Assembly (NCBI GenBank): GCA_965262055.1
Contig: CBDHEI010000002.1
Location: 620,001-684,000, forward strand
Direction of reading: 5' to 3'
From: G958296245 sp965262055
GTDB lineage: Bacteria; Chloroflexota; Dehalococcoidia; Lucifugimonadales; G958296245
Length of the DNA: 64,000 nucleotides
Shown piece by piece: positions 24,799 through 33,372 of this stretch (within the stretch, counting starts at the first letter, position 1; the number at the start of each line of letters is the position of its first letter). The notes under the pieces are model-generated. The model was given only the letters and a program-made list of their open reading frames with translations. It ran no database searches and had not been told where the DNA came from. The position numbers and the translations under genes were made by a program.

Positions 24799-26532
24799 CT
24801 ATGGGCTCACTCTTTGTCCGGTGTTCAGGGGGCGGACGAAGCCGGACTCTGCCAGGTAGTCGATGATCTTCCAGGCGTTGGACTCCGCTGTCTGCGAGAC
24901 GGTGTCCAGGGCAATCTCCGGGCTGGATGGAGGCTCGTAGGGATCGTCGATCCCTGTGAAGCCGACGATCTCCCCAGCCCGGGCCTTGGCGTACATGCCC
25001 TTGGAGTCGCGCTGCTCGCACACCTCCAGGGGTGTGTCGACGAACACTTCGACGAAGTGGCCGTCCCCGACCATGTTGCGGGCGGACTGGCGCGTGGCGC
25101 TGTAGGGGCTTATGGCGGCACAGACGACGATGCCGCCGTGCCTGACAATCTCCGAGGCGACGAACCCAATTCGGAGGATGTTGGTATCGCGGTCCTCCCT
25201 GCTGAAGCCAAGCCCTTTGGAGAGGTGAGTGCGCACGACGTCACCGTCCAGCACGGTCACCTGCCGACCGTGCTGCATCAACAGCGTGGAGAGCACGTCC
25301 GCCGTGGTCGACTTGCCAGAGCCGCTCAGACCGGTGAACCAGATGCAGACGCCCTGCCGGTGCCGCGGGGGATAGGTCTCGGCGAGGATGTCCGCCACCT
25401 CGGGCCTAGTGAACCATGACGGCAGGGGCTTGCCCGCGTCGAGATAGTCGTCCCGCACCTGGGTGCCGGAGATGGATACGGTCTCGACCTCCGGGTGGAG
25501 CCGGTCCACCTCTTCGTAGCGGTCCTCAGACGGGACGTAGACCAGCTCCGTGAAGGTGAGGGGCTTCACCCCGAGCTCGTCGGCGTGCTCCTCGGCCAGC
25601 TCCTGGGCATCGTAGGGGCCGTAGAACGGATTCCCATTCGAGTCCCTGCCCGGCCCCGCGTGGTCCCTGCCGACGACCAGGTGGTTTGCGCCGAAGTTGC
25701 GCCTGATGATCGCGTGCCATACGGCTTCGCGCGGCCCCGCCATACGCATGGCCAGGGGCAGCAGAGACAGCAGTACCCTGTCACGCTCGTAGTACCGCTC
25801 GGCCAACACCTTGTAGGTGCGTACCCTGGTGTAGTGGTCCACGTCTCCGGGGCTGGTCATCCCGACAGCCGGATGCAGCAGGAGCACGCCGTCGACGCTG
25901 GACGCGGCCCGCTTGGTCAGCTCCTCGTGGATCCGGTGCAGCGGGTTACGGGTCTGGAAAGCGACCACGTTCCTCCTGCCGGTGTGAGCCAGCGCCTCGC
26001 GGGCCTGGAGGGGTGTCATCCGCAGCTCGCGGAAGTCGTGGTGCTGCGGCAGGGCCAGCACCTGGAGGCGTCCCGATAGGTTGTGCCTGCCCCAGCCGTG
26101 CATCTCGGCAACCAAGGGGTGGCGAACATCGACGGTGCCAAGCACGCTACGCGCGGTCCCGTCACGGTCCCATTCGTAGATGTCTTCGACGTCCATTATG
26201 GCGAGGACGTGGTTTCGGAGGTCCCTGAGGGCTACCCTGCCGTCGAGCTTTACCTCGTCGTCAACGTCGACGGGCAGGGTGACTGGTATCGGGAAGAGCG
26301 TGCCGTCCGCCAGACGCATGTCATCGACGACCGACCGGTAGTCCTCTCCGTTCATGAAACGATCCAAGGGCGAGAAGGCCCCGGTCGCCATGAGCTCGAG
26401 GTCGCAGGCCGCTCTTTCGGAGATTTGTACCGTCGGGAGCCTCGCCGCCTCGTCGCGAAGCTCTTCGAGCTGTTCGCCGACTGAAACCAGGTCCACTAGC
26501 TCGCCGCCATAGGGCGATATCAGATTTGCCAT
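24799..26532 (-). CDS. sat/cysC: Bifunctional sulfate adenylyltransferase / APS kinase
   Basis: 577 residues from MANLISPYGGELVDL. The first about 385 residues are ATP sulfurylase, with QTRNPLHRIHEEL and VVGRDHAGPG as the ATP/sulfate site. The rest is APS kinase with the P-loop FTGLSGSGKST and the lid region with DGDVVRTHLS and RIGFVA. Together they make APS, then PAPS, the donor for sulfotransferases. The upstream 63 codons of open frame are untranslated, since the family begins at MANLI; GGAGG lies 13 bases before it. No sulfite-producing genes are near, so PAPS here probably serves sulfation rather than cysteine synthesis. Confidence 0.92.
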   Translation of the reverse strand: MANLISPYGGELVDLVSVGEQLEELRDEAARLPTVQISERAACDLELMATGAFSPLDRFMNGEDYRSVVDDMRLADGTLFPIPVTLPVDVDDEVKLDGRVALRDLRNHVLAIMDVEDIYEWDRDGTARSVLGTVDVRHPLVAEMHGWGRHNLSGRLQVLALPQHHDFRELRMTPLQAREALAHTGRRNVVAFQTRNPLHRIHEELTKRAASSVDGVLLLHPAVGMTSPGDVDHYTRVRTYKVLAERYYERDRVLLSLLPLAMRMAGPREAVWHAIIRRNFGANHLVVGRDHAGPGRDSNGNPFYGPYDAQELAEEHADELGVKPLTFTELVYVPSEDRYEEVDRLHPEVETVSISGTQVRDDYLDAGKPLPSWFTRPEVADILAETYPPRHRQGVCIWFTGLSGSGKSTTADVLSTLLMQHGRQVTVLDGDVVRTHLSKGLGFSREDRDTNILRIGFVASEIVRHGGIVVCAAISPYSATRQSARNMVGDGHFVEVFVDTPLEVCEQRDSKGMYAKARAGEIVGFTGIDDPYEPPSSPEIALDTVSQTAESNAWKIIDYLAESGFVRPLNTGQRVSP

Positions 26533-26735
26533 AGGGACTCGGAGCCTCCAGGAGTATGTTGGGAGACCTCTTCGGCGGTGGGTGACGCGGTGCTCCGACT
26601 GCCGGGGGTGGCTCTGGACGACCTTTCGTGGAGTACTTGTTGCGTCAAGAGTAGCTGGTGCCGAAGAGGATACATTGCGCGTATTATAAGGCAATCCGTC
26701 CGGTCTGGCGCCCGGCCCCAAGGACGGCTACGAGA

Positions 26736-26764
26736 TTGACAGGGGCGGTGGGGGTTCGTAGTAT
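26736..26764 (+). promoter_or_regulatory. Possible promoter of the phytanoyl-CoA dioxygenase gene
   Basis: TTGACA (26736-26741) and TAGTAT (26759-26764) are 17 bases apart. The -35 box is perfect and the -10 box matches 4 of 6. The predicted start of transcription is about 50 bp before the ATG at 26822. Confidence 0.5.
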
Positions 26765-26821
26765 CTCGGGCGTGTTGGCGGCTCACGTTGCGCTGTAGAT
26801 ACATGGAGACGGGGCGCTGTT

Positions 26822-27580
26822 ATGGCATTCGAGCTCTCCGAGAGGCATATCGACGAGTTCAAGACGCGGGGCTATACGGTCTTCAGGCAGGTGGTGCCCC
26901 CTTCGCTGATACGAGACCTTCGCGCCGCTTCGGATGACGCACGGCGGATGGCGCGTGAGAAGGGCGGGCCGCAGGTGCAGAGGCTGCAGCCGGTGGCGGC
27001 ATACGAGATCGACCAGAGGCCGTTCGCAGACTTCAGCGAGCTGCCGGATCTGGTGGACGCGGTGGCTCGTGTGCTGACACCCCGGCACAGGCCGTCCAGC
27101 CCGGAGACGTGCGGCATACTGCTGGAACCTGCGGAGCAGCCGTACTGCACGACATGGCACCGCGACGGCCGCAAAGGGCCGGGCCCGCACGAGGCCTGGC
27201 GCAGGCTGTTCCACCACATCGACTTCTTCAACCAGACGAACTGCCCGCTGTACCGGGACAGTTCGCTCTGGTACGTGCCCGGCAGCCATCTGAGGCCGGA
27301 CGACTTCGTCCGGGAGGCGGTGCTGGACAGGGTGGGGCCGAAGACGAGCATCGAGCTCGAGGATGTGGCTTCCGAGGAGAGGGAGCGTATCTGCAACGAG
27401 TACACGAGCAGCATGCCGGGCGCGGTCCGGCTGGACCTGGAGGCGGGGGACTACGCGCTGTACAGGTCGAACGCCTGGCACCTGGGCAGCTACGTGCCAT
27501 ACACAAAGCGAGCGACGCTCCACGACTACGTCGATACCCCAACCTTCTACGAGTGGAGGCAGAGCGGCGAGGAGCGATAG
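26822..27580 (+). CDS. Phytanoyl-CoA dioxygenase-family Fe(II)/2-oxoglutarate oxygenase
   Basis: 252 residues. The iron ligands are H113 and D115 (TWHRDG) and H220 (SNAWHLG), with R230 as the likely 2-oxoglutarate anchor. The pattern FELSERHIDEFKTRGYTVFR at the start is the PhyH family N-terminus. Members hydroxylate lipids, betaines or secondary metabolites; the substrate here is unknown. It is monocistronic and divergent from sat/cysC. A broken copy of its 5' part lies at 19669. The ATG is preferred because the family starts at this position. Confidence 0.88.
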   Translation: MAFELSERHIDEFKTRGYTVFRQVVPPSLIRDLRAASDDARRMAREKGGPQVQRLQPVAAYEIDQRPFADFSELPDLVDAVARVLTPRHRPSSPETCGILLEPAEQPYCTTWHRDGRKGPGPHEAWRRLFHHIDFFNQTNCPLYRDSSLWYVPGSHLRPDDFVREAVLDRVGPKTSIELEDVASEERERICNEYTSSMPGAVRLDLEAGDYALYRSNAWHLGSYVPYTKRATLHDYVDTPTFYEWRQSGEER

Positions 27581-27691
27581 CAGCCGCGACCTTTGGGACT
27601 ATTAATCTTCCTGGCCGCCAGCACATTGTTCCCAAGCACGCGCGTGCGGTAGAGTGTAGGGGGACATGGTGTTCCGACAGGCATCTGCGGT

Positions 27692-27952
27692 ATGGACTCA
27701 AACGGGGCTGGCGTGACTACGAGCGTGAAGGCTAGATTCTCGAACGGGGTACTCACGCCCTTGGAGCCGCTCGACCTGGAAGAGGGCAAGGAGGTCATGG
27801 TTTCCATTGCAGATGCCCCACCCCCGGATAAGGCCATCCACGCATTGCGGGCGGCGGCGGGAGCATGGAGGGGGACTCACGATCCGGAAGAGTTGCTGCG
27901 CAACATCTACTCCGATCGCCTGGTGAACTCGCGGCCTGAACCAAAGATATAG
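27692..27952 (+). CDS. AF2212-like (DUF104) antitoxin-family protein, second copy
   Basis: 86 residues. SVKARFSNGVLTPLEPLDLEEGKEVMVSI is the DUF104 core, close to that of the protein at 17505. The C-terminal half (AIHALRAAAGAWRGTHDPEELLRNIYSDR) resembles the Leu/Arg helix of VapB-like antitoxins. The start may be ATG 27692 or GTG 27710, the latter fitting the family start better. No PIN toxin lies beside it, so it is an orphan antitoxin candidate. Confidence 0.75.
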   Translation: MDSNGAGVTTSVKARFSNGVLTPLEPLDLEEGKEVMVSIADAPPPDKAIHALRAAAGAWRGTHDPEELLRNIYSDRLVNSRPEPKI

Positions 27953-28133
27953 CCGCAACCGAAGACATTTCGAGAGCGTCCACGGTTTGAGCATCCTGTC
28001 GGTGCGATCCATTGAACATCCTTATGGCACGACCGGCCCGACGTTGCCGGCGCGACTGAATAGAGATGCCCAGACGCTGATATGACTCTTGAATTCGCAC
28101 GCCGTCCGATCAACGATGTCAGGAGCTAATGCG

Positions 28134-29744
28134 ATGTTTGACGTACTGATAAGCGGCGGGACGGTGGTCGATGGCTCGGGGAGTCCGGGCTTTCGGGGCG
28201 ACGTGGGCGTCAGGGGCGGCGAGATCGTGGCCGTCGGGGACCTGTCCGACGCCGCGAAGGGAGGCTCCGTGGCGCGTGTGATCGACGCGGCGGGGCTGAC
28301 GGTATCGCCGGGCTTCATCGACACACATGCCCACTCGGACGGCGCGCTGCTTCTAGACCCGCAGCACGCGAACGGGCTGCGCCAGGGCATCACGACCGAG
28401 ATGCTGGGGCAGGACGGGCTGTCGTACGCGCCCCTGTCCAAGGAGAACTACCTGATCAACCGGCAGTACCTGTCCGGGGTATATGGGCTGCCGCCTGAGG
28501 ACATCGACACGACGTCGGTGGACGCCTTCTTGGGCAGCTACCATGAGAAGTGCGCGATCAACGTAGCATACCCGGTCCCACACGGCGCGGTGAGGCTCGA
28601 GACGGTAGGGTTCCATGACAGGCCGTTGCGGGGCGCCGACCTGGACGCGGCGAAGGTGCTCGTGTGGGAAGGGATGGAGCAGGGGGCGATCGGGTTCTCT
28701 ACGGGGATGTCCTACTTCCCCAACGCGTGGAGCGACACGGAAGAACTGGTCGAGCTGTGCAAGGTGGTAGCGGAGTTCGACGGAGTGTACATAACCCACC
28801 TGCGGGACGTGCATCCGGAGCGCGGCTTCGGCGGCGGAGGCATCACGGAGGCGCTGGAGATCGGGCGCCGGGCTGGGATCAAGGTCCACTTCTCGCACCA
28901 CCGTACGTCCGTCGAGAACGCGGGACAGGTGGAGGAGCGGGTGGAGGAGATCGACCGGGCGAAGGCGGAGGGGGTGGACTGCACACTGGAGCTGTACCCG
29001 TACCCGACGGGCAGCGGCTACCCGATGATGTTCCTGCCGAGCGAGGCGAACGAGGGCGGTCCGGCGGCGATCATGGAGAGGCTTCGCGACCCGAAGCAGC
29101 GGCGGGCGATCGCGGCGCGGATAGACGAGATGCACGGCGACGGCCTGATGAGCGTGGGGGTGTTCACGCACCTGCCGTCGGAGGAGAACCGCCACCTGGA
29201 GGGCAAGACGTTCCAGGAGGCGGCGGGCGAAAGGGTTTCGACTCCCGGGGAGACGATCTGCTCGATCATGCTGGAGGAGGAATTGACGGTGGGCTTCCTC
29301 ATTGCGCCGCCGTCGAATCTGGGCGGCTGGGAGCAGGTGAGCCGGGACGCGGTAGAGTTGCTGTCGCGCCCCGACTACATGGTCGGGAGCGACTCGATCT
29401 CCGCCCACTCGCGGCCCCACCCCAGGGCCTACGGCACCTTCCCGCGGCTGCTGGGCAGGCTGCGGCGCAACCACCCGGTCATGTCGGTGGAGGCGATGGT
29501 GCAGCGCATGGCGGACAACCCTGCGCGGCGCTTCGGCCTAGCCGGACGCGGGCGCATCCAGGAGGGGTACCATGCTGACATCGTGGTGTTCGACCAGGAC
29601 CGGGTACTGGACACGGCCACCTACGACGACCCTATGTCGTACCCGGTGGGGATACCGTTCGTGCTGGTGAACGGCGAGATAGCCGTGGACCACGAGCGGT
29701 GCACGGGGACGCTGTCAGGGCAGGCGCTGCGCAGCGAGTTCTAG
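28134..29744 (+). CDS. N-acyl-D-amino-acid deacylase-like amidohydrolase
   Basis: 536 residues from the ATG at 28134, which has AGGAG 8 bases upstream. It begins MFDVLISGGTVVDGSG, then PGFIDTHAHSD (metal His pair), QGITTEMLGQDGLS, HLRD and HHRTS later, and SDSISAHSRPHPRAYGTFPR near the end. This is the D-aminoacylase family; members remove acyl groups from D-amino acids. Its TAG stop is the first three bases of a family A repeat, and a copy of its last codons reappears beyond that repeat. Confidence 0.88.
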   Translation: MFDVLISGGTVVDGSGSPGFRGDVGVRGGEIVAVGDLSDAAKGGSVARVIDAAGLTVSPGFIDTHAHSDGALLLDPQHANGLRQGITTEMLGQDGLSYAPLSKENYLINRQYLSGVYGLPPEDIDTTSVDAFLGSYHEKCAINVAYPVPHGAVRLETVGFHDRPLRGADLDAAKVLVWEGMEQGAIGFSTGMSYFPNAWSDTEELVELCKVVAEFDGVYITHLRDVHPERGFGGGGITEALEIGRRAGIKVHFSHHRTSVENAGQVEERVEEIDRAKAEGVDCTLELYPYPTGSGYPMMFLPSEANEGGPAAIMERLRDPKQRRAIAARIDEMHGDGLMSVGVFTHLPSEENRHLEGKTFQEAAGERVSTPGETICSIMLEEELTVGFLIAPPSNLGGWEQVSRDAVELLSRPDYMVGSDSISAHSRPHPRAYGTFPRLLGRLRRNHPVMSVEAMVQRMADNPARRFGLAGRGRIQEGYHADIVVFDQDRVLDTATYDDPMSYPVGIPFVLVNGEIAVDHERCTGTLSGQALRSEF

Positions 29745-29915
29745 CAGGCTGCGGAAGAACTCTTCCAAATCTTCTTCTGGGCTCTTCCCTGTTCCCAGGG
29801 AAGAGAGGAATTATATCTGAGGGACACCCTCAGACTCCCGGCAAAGGGGCTCTGCCCCTCTGCACGCCCCGTTTCAAGCAGCCCGATAGCCGGGGCAGGC
29901 GCTGCGCAGCGAGTT
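29718..29915. repeat. 23-bp direct repeat around a family A element
   Basis: The 23 bases at 29718-29740 (last codons of the amidohydrolase) are repeated exactly at 29893-29915. After one mismatch the next three bases, TAG, also agree. The copies enclose the family A element. Such a long flank is not a typical target duplication. Confidence 0.9.
29743..29884. repeat. Family A small repeat, full-length copy
   Basis: About 142 bp. The left end AGCAGGCTGCGGAAGAAC (29743-29760) is roughly inverted at the right end (GTTTCAAGCAGCC, to about 29884). Inside are TTCCCTGTTCCCAGGGAA, TGAGGGACACCCTCA and a GC hairpin AGGGGCTCTGCCCCT. No coding sequence. It behaves like a miniature inverted-repeat element. 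Confidence 0.85.
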
Positions 29916-29947
29916 TTAGGCGGGGCTGGGCATCTTGAAGACGGCAT

Positions 29948-29974
29948 GAGGGGCGGGTCGCAGACCCGCCCCTC
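29948..29974. terminator. GC-rich hairpin between converging genes
   Basis: GAGGGGCGGGTC pairs perfectly with GACCCGCCCCTC across a GCA loop. It sits between the amidohydrolase (plus strand) and aldehyde dehydrogenase (minus strand) stops, so it could end transcription from both sides. There is no U run. Confidence 0.65.
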
Positions 29975-30018
29975 CGTATGAACCCGAATTATCCTGGGCT
30001 GGCACCCACCAGGGGCGC

Positions 30019-31431
30019 CTACGGATGGTAGATGACCAGCTTGAGCTCTGTCATCTCCTGTACGGCGTACTTGGGGCCTTCCTTGCCCATGCCGCTGTCC
30101 TTGAGGCCGCCGTAGGGCATGAGGTCGGCGCGCCACTGCGGGCCCGCATTGATCATCAGGTTGCCCGAGTCGACCTCCCTAGCGAACCGCATTGCCCAGT
30201 CTATGTTCTGGGTGAATATGCCGGCGCTGAGGCCGTAGTTGGAGTCGTTGGCCATTGCGATGGCCTCGTCGATGTCCGAGAAGGGGGTCACGGCCACGGC
30301 GGGCCCGAAGAGCTCTTCGCAGGATATGCGCATTTCGGGGCTGACGTCCGCGACGACGGTTGGCTGGTGGACCGCGCCGGAGTAGCCGCCGCCGACGAGG
30401 GTCCTGGCGCCGCCGGACTCGGCCTCCATGATCCACTCGTTCACCCTGACCGCGTCTTGGGCGCGCACCATAGGGCCCATCTTGATACTCTCGTCAAGGG
30501 GGTCGCCGGTGCTGATGGCCTCTACGCCTTCGGTGAGGGCGTCGAGGAAGTCGCCGTAGACGTCGCGGCTGGTGATGATGCGCTGGGCCGAGATGCAGAC
30601 CTGCCCGGCGTTGGAGAAGCCGCTGCTGATGGTGGCGGCCACGACCTTGTTCATGTCAGCATCGGGCATGACGATGAGGGGCGAGTTGGAGCCGAGCTCC
30701 ATGGTCACTTTCTTGAGGCCGGCGGTGCGGCAGATGTGCTCGCCCACTTCCTTGCTGCCGGTGAAGGTCACCTTGCGGATGCGCTGGTCGCTGACGAGGG
30801 CGTCGCCTATGGAGCCGCCGGAGCCGGTTATGCACTGGGCGGCCTCGGCGGGCAAGCCAGCGTCGAGCAGGACCTCGGTCAGCTTGAGGGCGACGAGGGG
30901 CGTGTCGGTCGCCGGCTTGATGACTACGGAGTTGCCGCCGGCGAGCGCGGGGCCGACCTTGTGGCATACGAGGTTTAGGGGGAAGTTGAACGGGCTGATG
31001 GCAGCGACAACGCCACAGGGCACACGTATCGTGAAGCCTAGCTGGCCGGTCCAGCTAGGGGCACCGTCAAGCGGTACCACTTCACCGTAGAGGCGCTTGG
31101 CCTCCTCGGCGGAGCCGGTCATGGTCTGCACGGCTCTGGAGACCTCCATGCGGGCCTCTCCGATGATCTTGCCCTCCTCCTTGGTGAGGGTGGTGGCGAA
31201 GTCCTCGATGCGCTCCTCCAGCAGCTCGGCGGCCCTCTTGAGTATGGCGTAGCGGTCATAGCCGGACAGGCCGCGCATCACGGCGGCGCCCCGCTCGGCG
31301 CTCGCCACGGCGGCGTCGACGTCCCCGATCCCCGCGCGGGGTACGGTGTCTACCGTCTCCCCGTTGTAGGGGTTGATAACCGGAATCGTGTCGTCCCTGT
31401 CTACCCACTCCCCGGCGATGTACATTCTCAT
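30019..31431 (-). CDS. NAD(P)-dependent aldehyde dehydrogenase
   Basis: 470 residues from the ATG at 31431; GGGAGG lies 9 bases upstream, so the open frame before it is not used. ELGSNSPLIV holds the base Glu and FSNAGQVCISAQRI the catalytic Cys. PFNFPLNLV and FTGSKEVGE bind the cofactor. Aldehyde dehydrogenases oxidise aldehydes to acids; the closest type appears to be lactaldehyde/glyceraldehyde-like. It is separated from the AroD gene by a family A remnant and is probably its own transcript. Confidence 0.9.
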   Translation of the reverse strand: MRMYIAGEWVDRDDTIPVINPYNGETVDTVPRAGIGDVDAAVASAERGAAVMRGLSGYDRYAILKRAAELLEERIEDFATTLTKEEGKIIGEARMEVSRAVQTMTGSAEEAKRLYGEVVPLDGAPSWTGQLGFTIRVPCGVVAAISPFNFPLNLVCHKVGPALAGGNSVVIKPATDTPLVALKLTEVLLDAGLPAEAAQCITGSGGSIGDALVSDQRIRKVTFTGSKEVGEHICRTAGLKKVTMELGSNSPLIVMPDADMNKVVAATISSGFSNAGQVCISAQRIITSRDVYGDFLDALTEGVEAISTGDPLDESIKMGPMVRAQDAVRVNEWIMEAESGGARTLVGGGYSGAVHQPTVVADVSPEMRISCEELFGPAVAVTPFSDIDEAIAMANDSNYGLSAGIFTQNIDWAMRFAREVDSGNLMINAGPQWRADLMPYGGLKDSGMGKEGPKYAVQEMTELKLVIYHP

Positions 31432-31563
31432 GATGGCGTCCTCCCTTGGTGGTTTCCCTTGCGAGCGGCGTAGTGGGCCGCGGGCCAAACATGATACCAC
31501 CTGCCCGGCGCGGGTTCTATTAAGGCGAATTCGACTGCAACACATTGGAGATAAAGAATCGTA

Positions 31564-31637
31564 TGTGAGGGACACCCTCAGACTCCCGGCAGAGGGGCTC
31601 CGTCCCTCTGCAAACCCCGTTCTTCACCAGCCTGCTA
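31564..31637. repeat. Family A small repeat, right half
   Basis: GTGAGGGACACCCTCA, the hairpin around AGAGGGGCTCCGTCCCTCT and the end GTTCTTCACCAGCCTGCTA are present; the left half is missing. Read on the minus strand, the end is TAGCAGGCTGG and its TAG is the stop codon of the AroD fusion gene. Confidence 0.85.
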
Positions 31638-32648
31638 GCCGAGCGGCGGGGGGGGGTGGTGGCCGGTGAGCAGCTCGAAGGCGTCTTGTAGGCCGCCGGT
31701 CCAGGAGCCGACGAGCGCATCGCCTTCGAGGCGTATGGCGTCGATTTGGCCTGCCGGGCCGGAGGAGGCGACGCGGTCGAGGGCCGACTGCGCGGTATTC
31801 TGGGCGGCGCCCAGGACGACGTATCCGGCGACGCCGATTCGCCGGAAGGCCGTGACAACGTCCGCGGGCGATTCGCCTTCGTACACGGCCGGCAGAGGCA
31901 CCCAGACGCCGTCGGGGCCGGCGTTCCGTGTCGCGGCGTTCAGCGACGCCGGCAGCGAGCCGTCGACGGGGCCATCACTCAGCACGCCGAAGACGGCGGT
32001 CCGCGGCCCTATGCGACCGGCGTGGTATACCTGGCGCATCGTCCCGACGGCAAGTTGCCCGGGGGCGACAGCTTCGCCGGTGTCGAGGGTGCAGTAGGTG
32101 AGCAGGCACGACTCGTACCGGAGCGCAAGAACCCTGCTTACGAGCCCGGCTTCGCCCATGGCTATGGCGATGGTGGGCACGTCCGTCTTCGAGAAGAGGT
32201 CGAGCACTTCGACGTTGTCCGAGAGGCGGCGGGCCGTGCCCACGACCTTGACCACGTCGGCGCCCTTCGCGGCGAGAGTGCCGTGCAGGGCCGGCAGGTC
32301 ACTGGGCATTGCCTGGAAGTCGTGGCTCGACACGATGAGGCGCGTGTCCTTCCTATCTGGAATCAGGTCGACGGCGTCGTGCTCGATGTCGACGTATTCG
32401 GCGCCCATGTCTATGGCCTGAAGGAGGGGCGCCGCTCGCTCGCTTTCGCCGCCTATGGCACGGCCTCCTTCGCGCTCGGCGCGGTTCGTCACCACCACGG
32501 GGCACGGGCGGCCGCCGAGCAGGGCGTCGAGGTCGTAGGCGTCCAGCATGTCGAGGCGTAGCTCTGCGATGTCGGCGGTGCGCGCGGTCTCCCGCAGGGC
32601 AGCGGCAGCGGCGGCCGTCCCACCAGACCCGATGGATACCCCGATCAT
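31635..32648 (-). CDS. aroD: Type I 3-dehydroquinate dehydratase fused to a degenerate AroE-like domain
   Basis: 337 residues. Residues 1-215 are AroD type I: E/R in AELRLDML and VVVTNRAEREGG, the His in VSSHDF, the Schiff-base Lys in DVVKVVG, then AMGEAGLVSR and AVAPGQL, so the active site looks complete. Residues about 225-330 resemble the shikimate-binding half of AroE (TAVFGVLSDGPVDGSLPASL, GVWVPLPAV), but NVTxPhK is replaced by VVLGAAQN, the Asp is lost, and no NADP domain follows. The TAG stop is supplied by a family A repeat, so truncation is plausible. It overlaps the HAD gene by 4 bases. Confidence 0.85.
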   Translation of the reverse strand: MIGVSIGSGGTAAAAAALRETARTADIAELRLDMLDAYDLDALLGGRPCPVVVTNRAEREGGRAIGGESERAAPLLQAIDMGAEYVDIEHDAVDLIPDRKDTRLIVSSHDFQAMPSDLPALHGTLAAKGADVVKVVGTARRLSDNVEVLDLFSKTDVPTIAIAMGEAGLVSRVLALRYESCLLTYCTLDTGEAVAPGQLAVGTMRQVYHAGRIGPRTAVFGVLSDGPVDGSLPASLNAATRNAGPDGVWVPLPAVYEGESPADVVTAFRRIGVAGYVVLGAAQNTAQSALDRVASSGPAGQIDAIRLEGDALVGSWTGGLQDAFELLTGHHPPPPLG

Positions 32649-33364
32649 TGGCGCTCTCCTTTCGTATCGAGCAGCTTTTCGGCCAACTCGTCGAAGTAGG
32701 ATACCCAGAGGTCGGGCCTGTAGGGCGAGACCTCGTAGGGCAGCCGGTACCGGTCCACGTACGCGGCCCTGTACCCCGAGGCGCGGGCGCCCATGACGTC
32801 GAAGGAGTGCGACGAGACCATCATGAGCTGTTGGGGCTCCGCCCCTAGCTGCGCCACGGCGGCGCGGTAGACCGCCGGATGGGGCTTGAAGACGCCTGCC
32901 TGCTCCACGGAGATGATGTCGTCGAACGGGGCCCCGAGGCGCTCGACGAGGTGGTCTAGGAGCCAAGGCTCGCCGTTGGAGAGCGCGACGGTGCGGTAGG
33001 CACCCCTCAGCCTCTCGATGGCCGGCACCGAGTCCTCGAACGGCCTCAGCTCGCGCCATACTGCGACCAGCGACGCCACGTCGTCCTCGGTCAGACCGAC
33101 CGAGAGGCGCTCAGCGGTGTAGACGAGCGCGCGGCGGCAAGTCTCAAGGTAGCCACTGTGGCCCCGCATGAGCAGGGTGTCCTGGTACTGCTCGACCCGC
33201 TGCCTCGCGCGCCACTCGGCCCAGAACTGAGGCGCTGCCACGAGGCTGCTACGGGCGGCCAGCACTTCTTCCAGCGGCCTGGCAAGGCTGCCAGCCAGGT
33301 CGAGGACCGTGCCGAAGATGTCGAAGGCCAGGGTATCGACGACTGCTGCTGCTGCGGTCGTCAT
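32645..33364 (-). CDS. HAD-family type II haloacid dehalogenase-like hydrolase
   Basis: 239 residues from ATG 33364. The nucleophile is D15 in AFDIFGTVLD; the other HAD motifs are SNGEPW, FKPHPAVY (Lys) and VSSHSFDVMGA (acidic pair). The layout FDIFGTVLD plus a helical cap (30-110) fits L-2-haloacid dehalogenases, which remove halide from 2-halo acids, though a phosphatase is possible. It starts 8 bp after the epimerase gene and its stop overlaps the AroD start (ATGA), so the three are one operon. Confidence 0.85.
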   Translation of the reverse strand: MTTAAAAVVDTLAFDIFGTVLDLAGSLARPLEEVLAARSSLVAAPQFWAEWRARQRVEQYQDTLLMRGHSGYLETCRRALVYTAERLSVGLTEDDVASLVAVWRELRPFEDSVPAIERLRGAYRTVALSNGEPWLLDHLVERLGAPFDDIISVEQAGVFKPHPAVYRAAVAQLGAEPQQLMMVSSHSFDVMGARASGYRAAYVDRYRLPYEVSPYRPDLWVSYFDELAEKLLDTKGERQ

Positions 33365-33372
33365 GGCGGAGG

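Noticed and set aside
26533..26821. Riboswitch in the leader of sat/cysC
   Set aside because: A possible minus-strand TATAAT lies at 26688-26683, but no known riboswitch core or terminator-antiterminator pair was seen.
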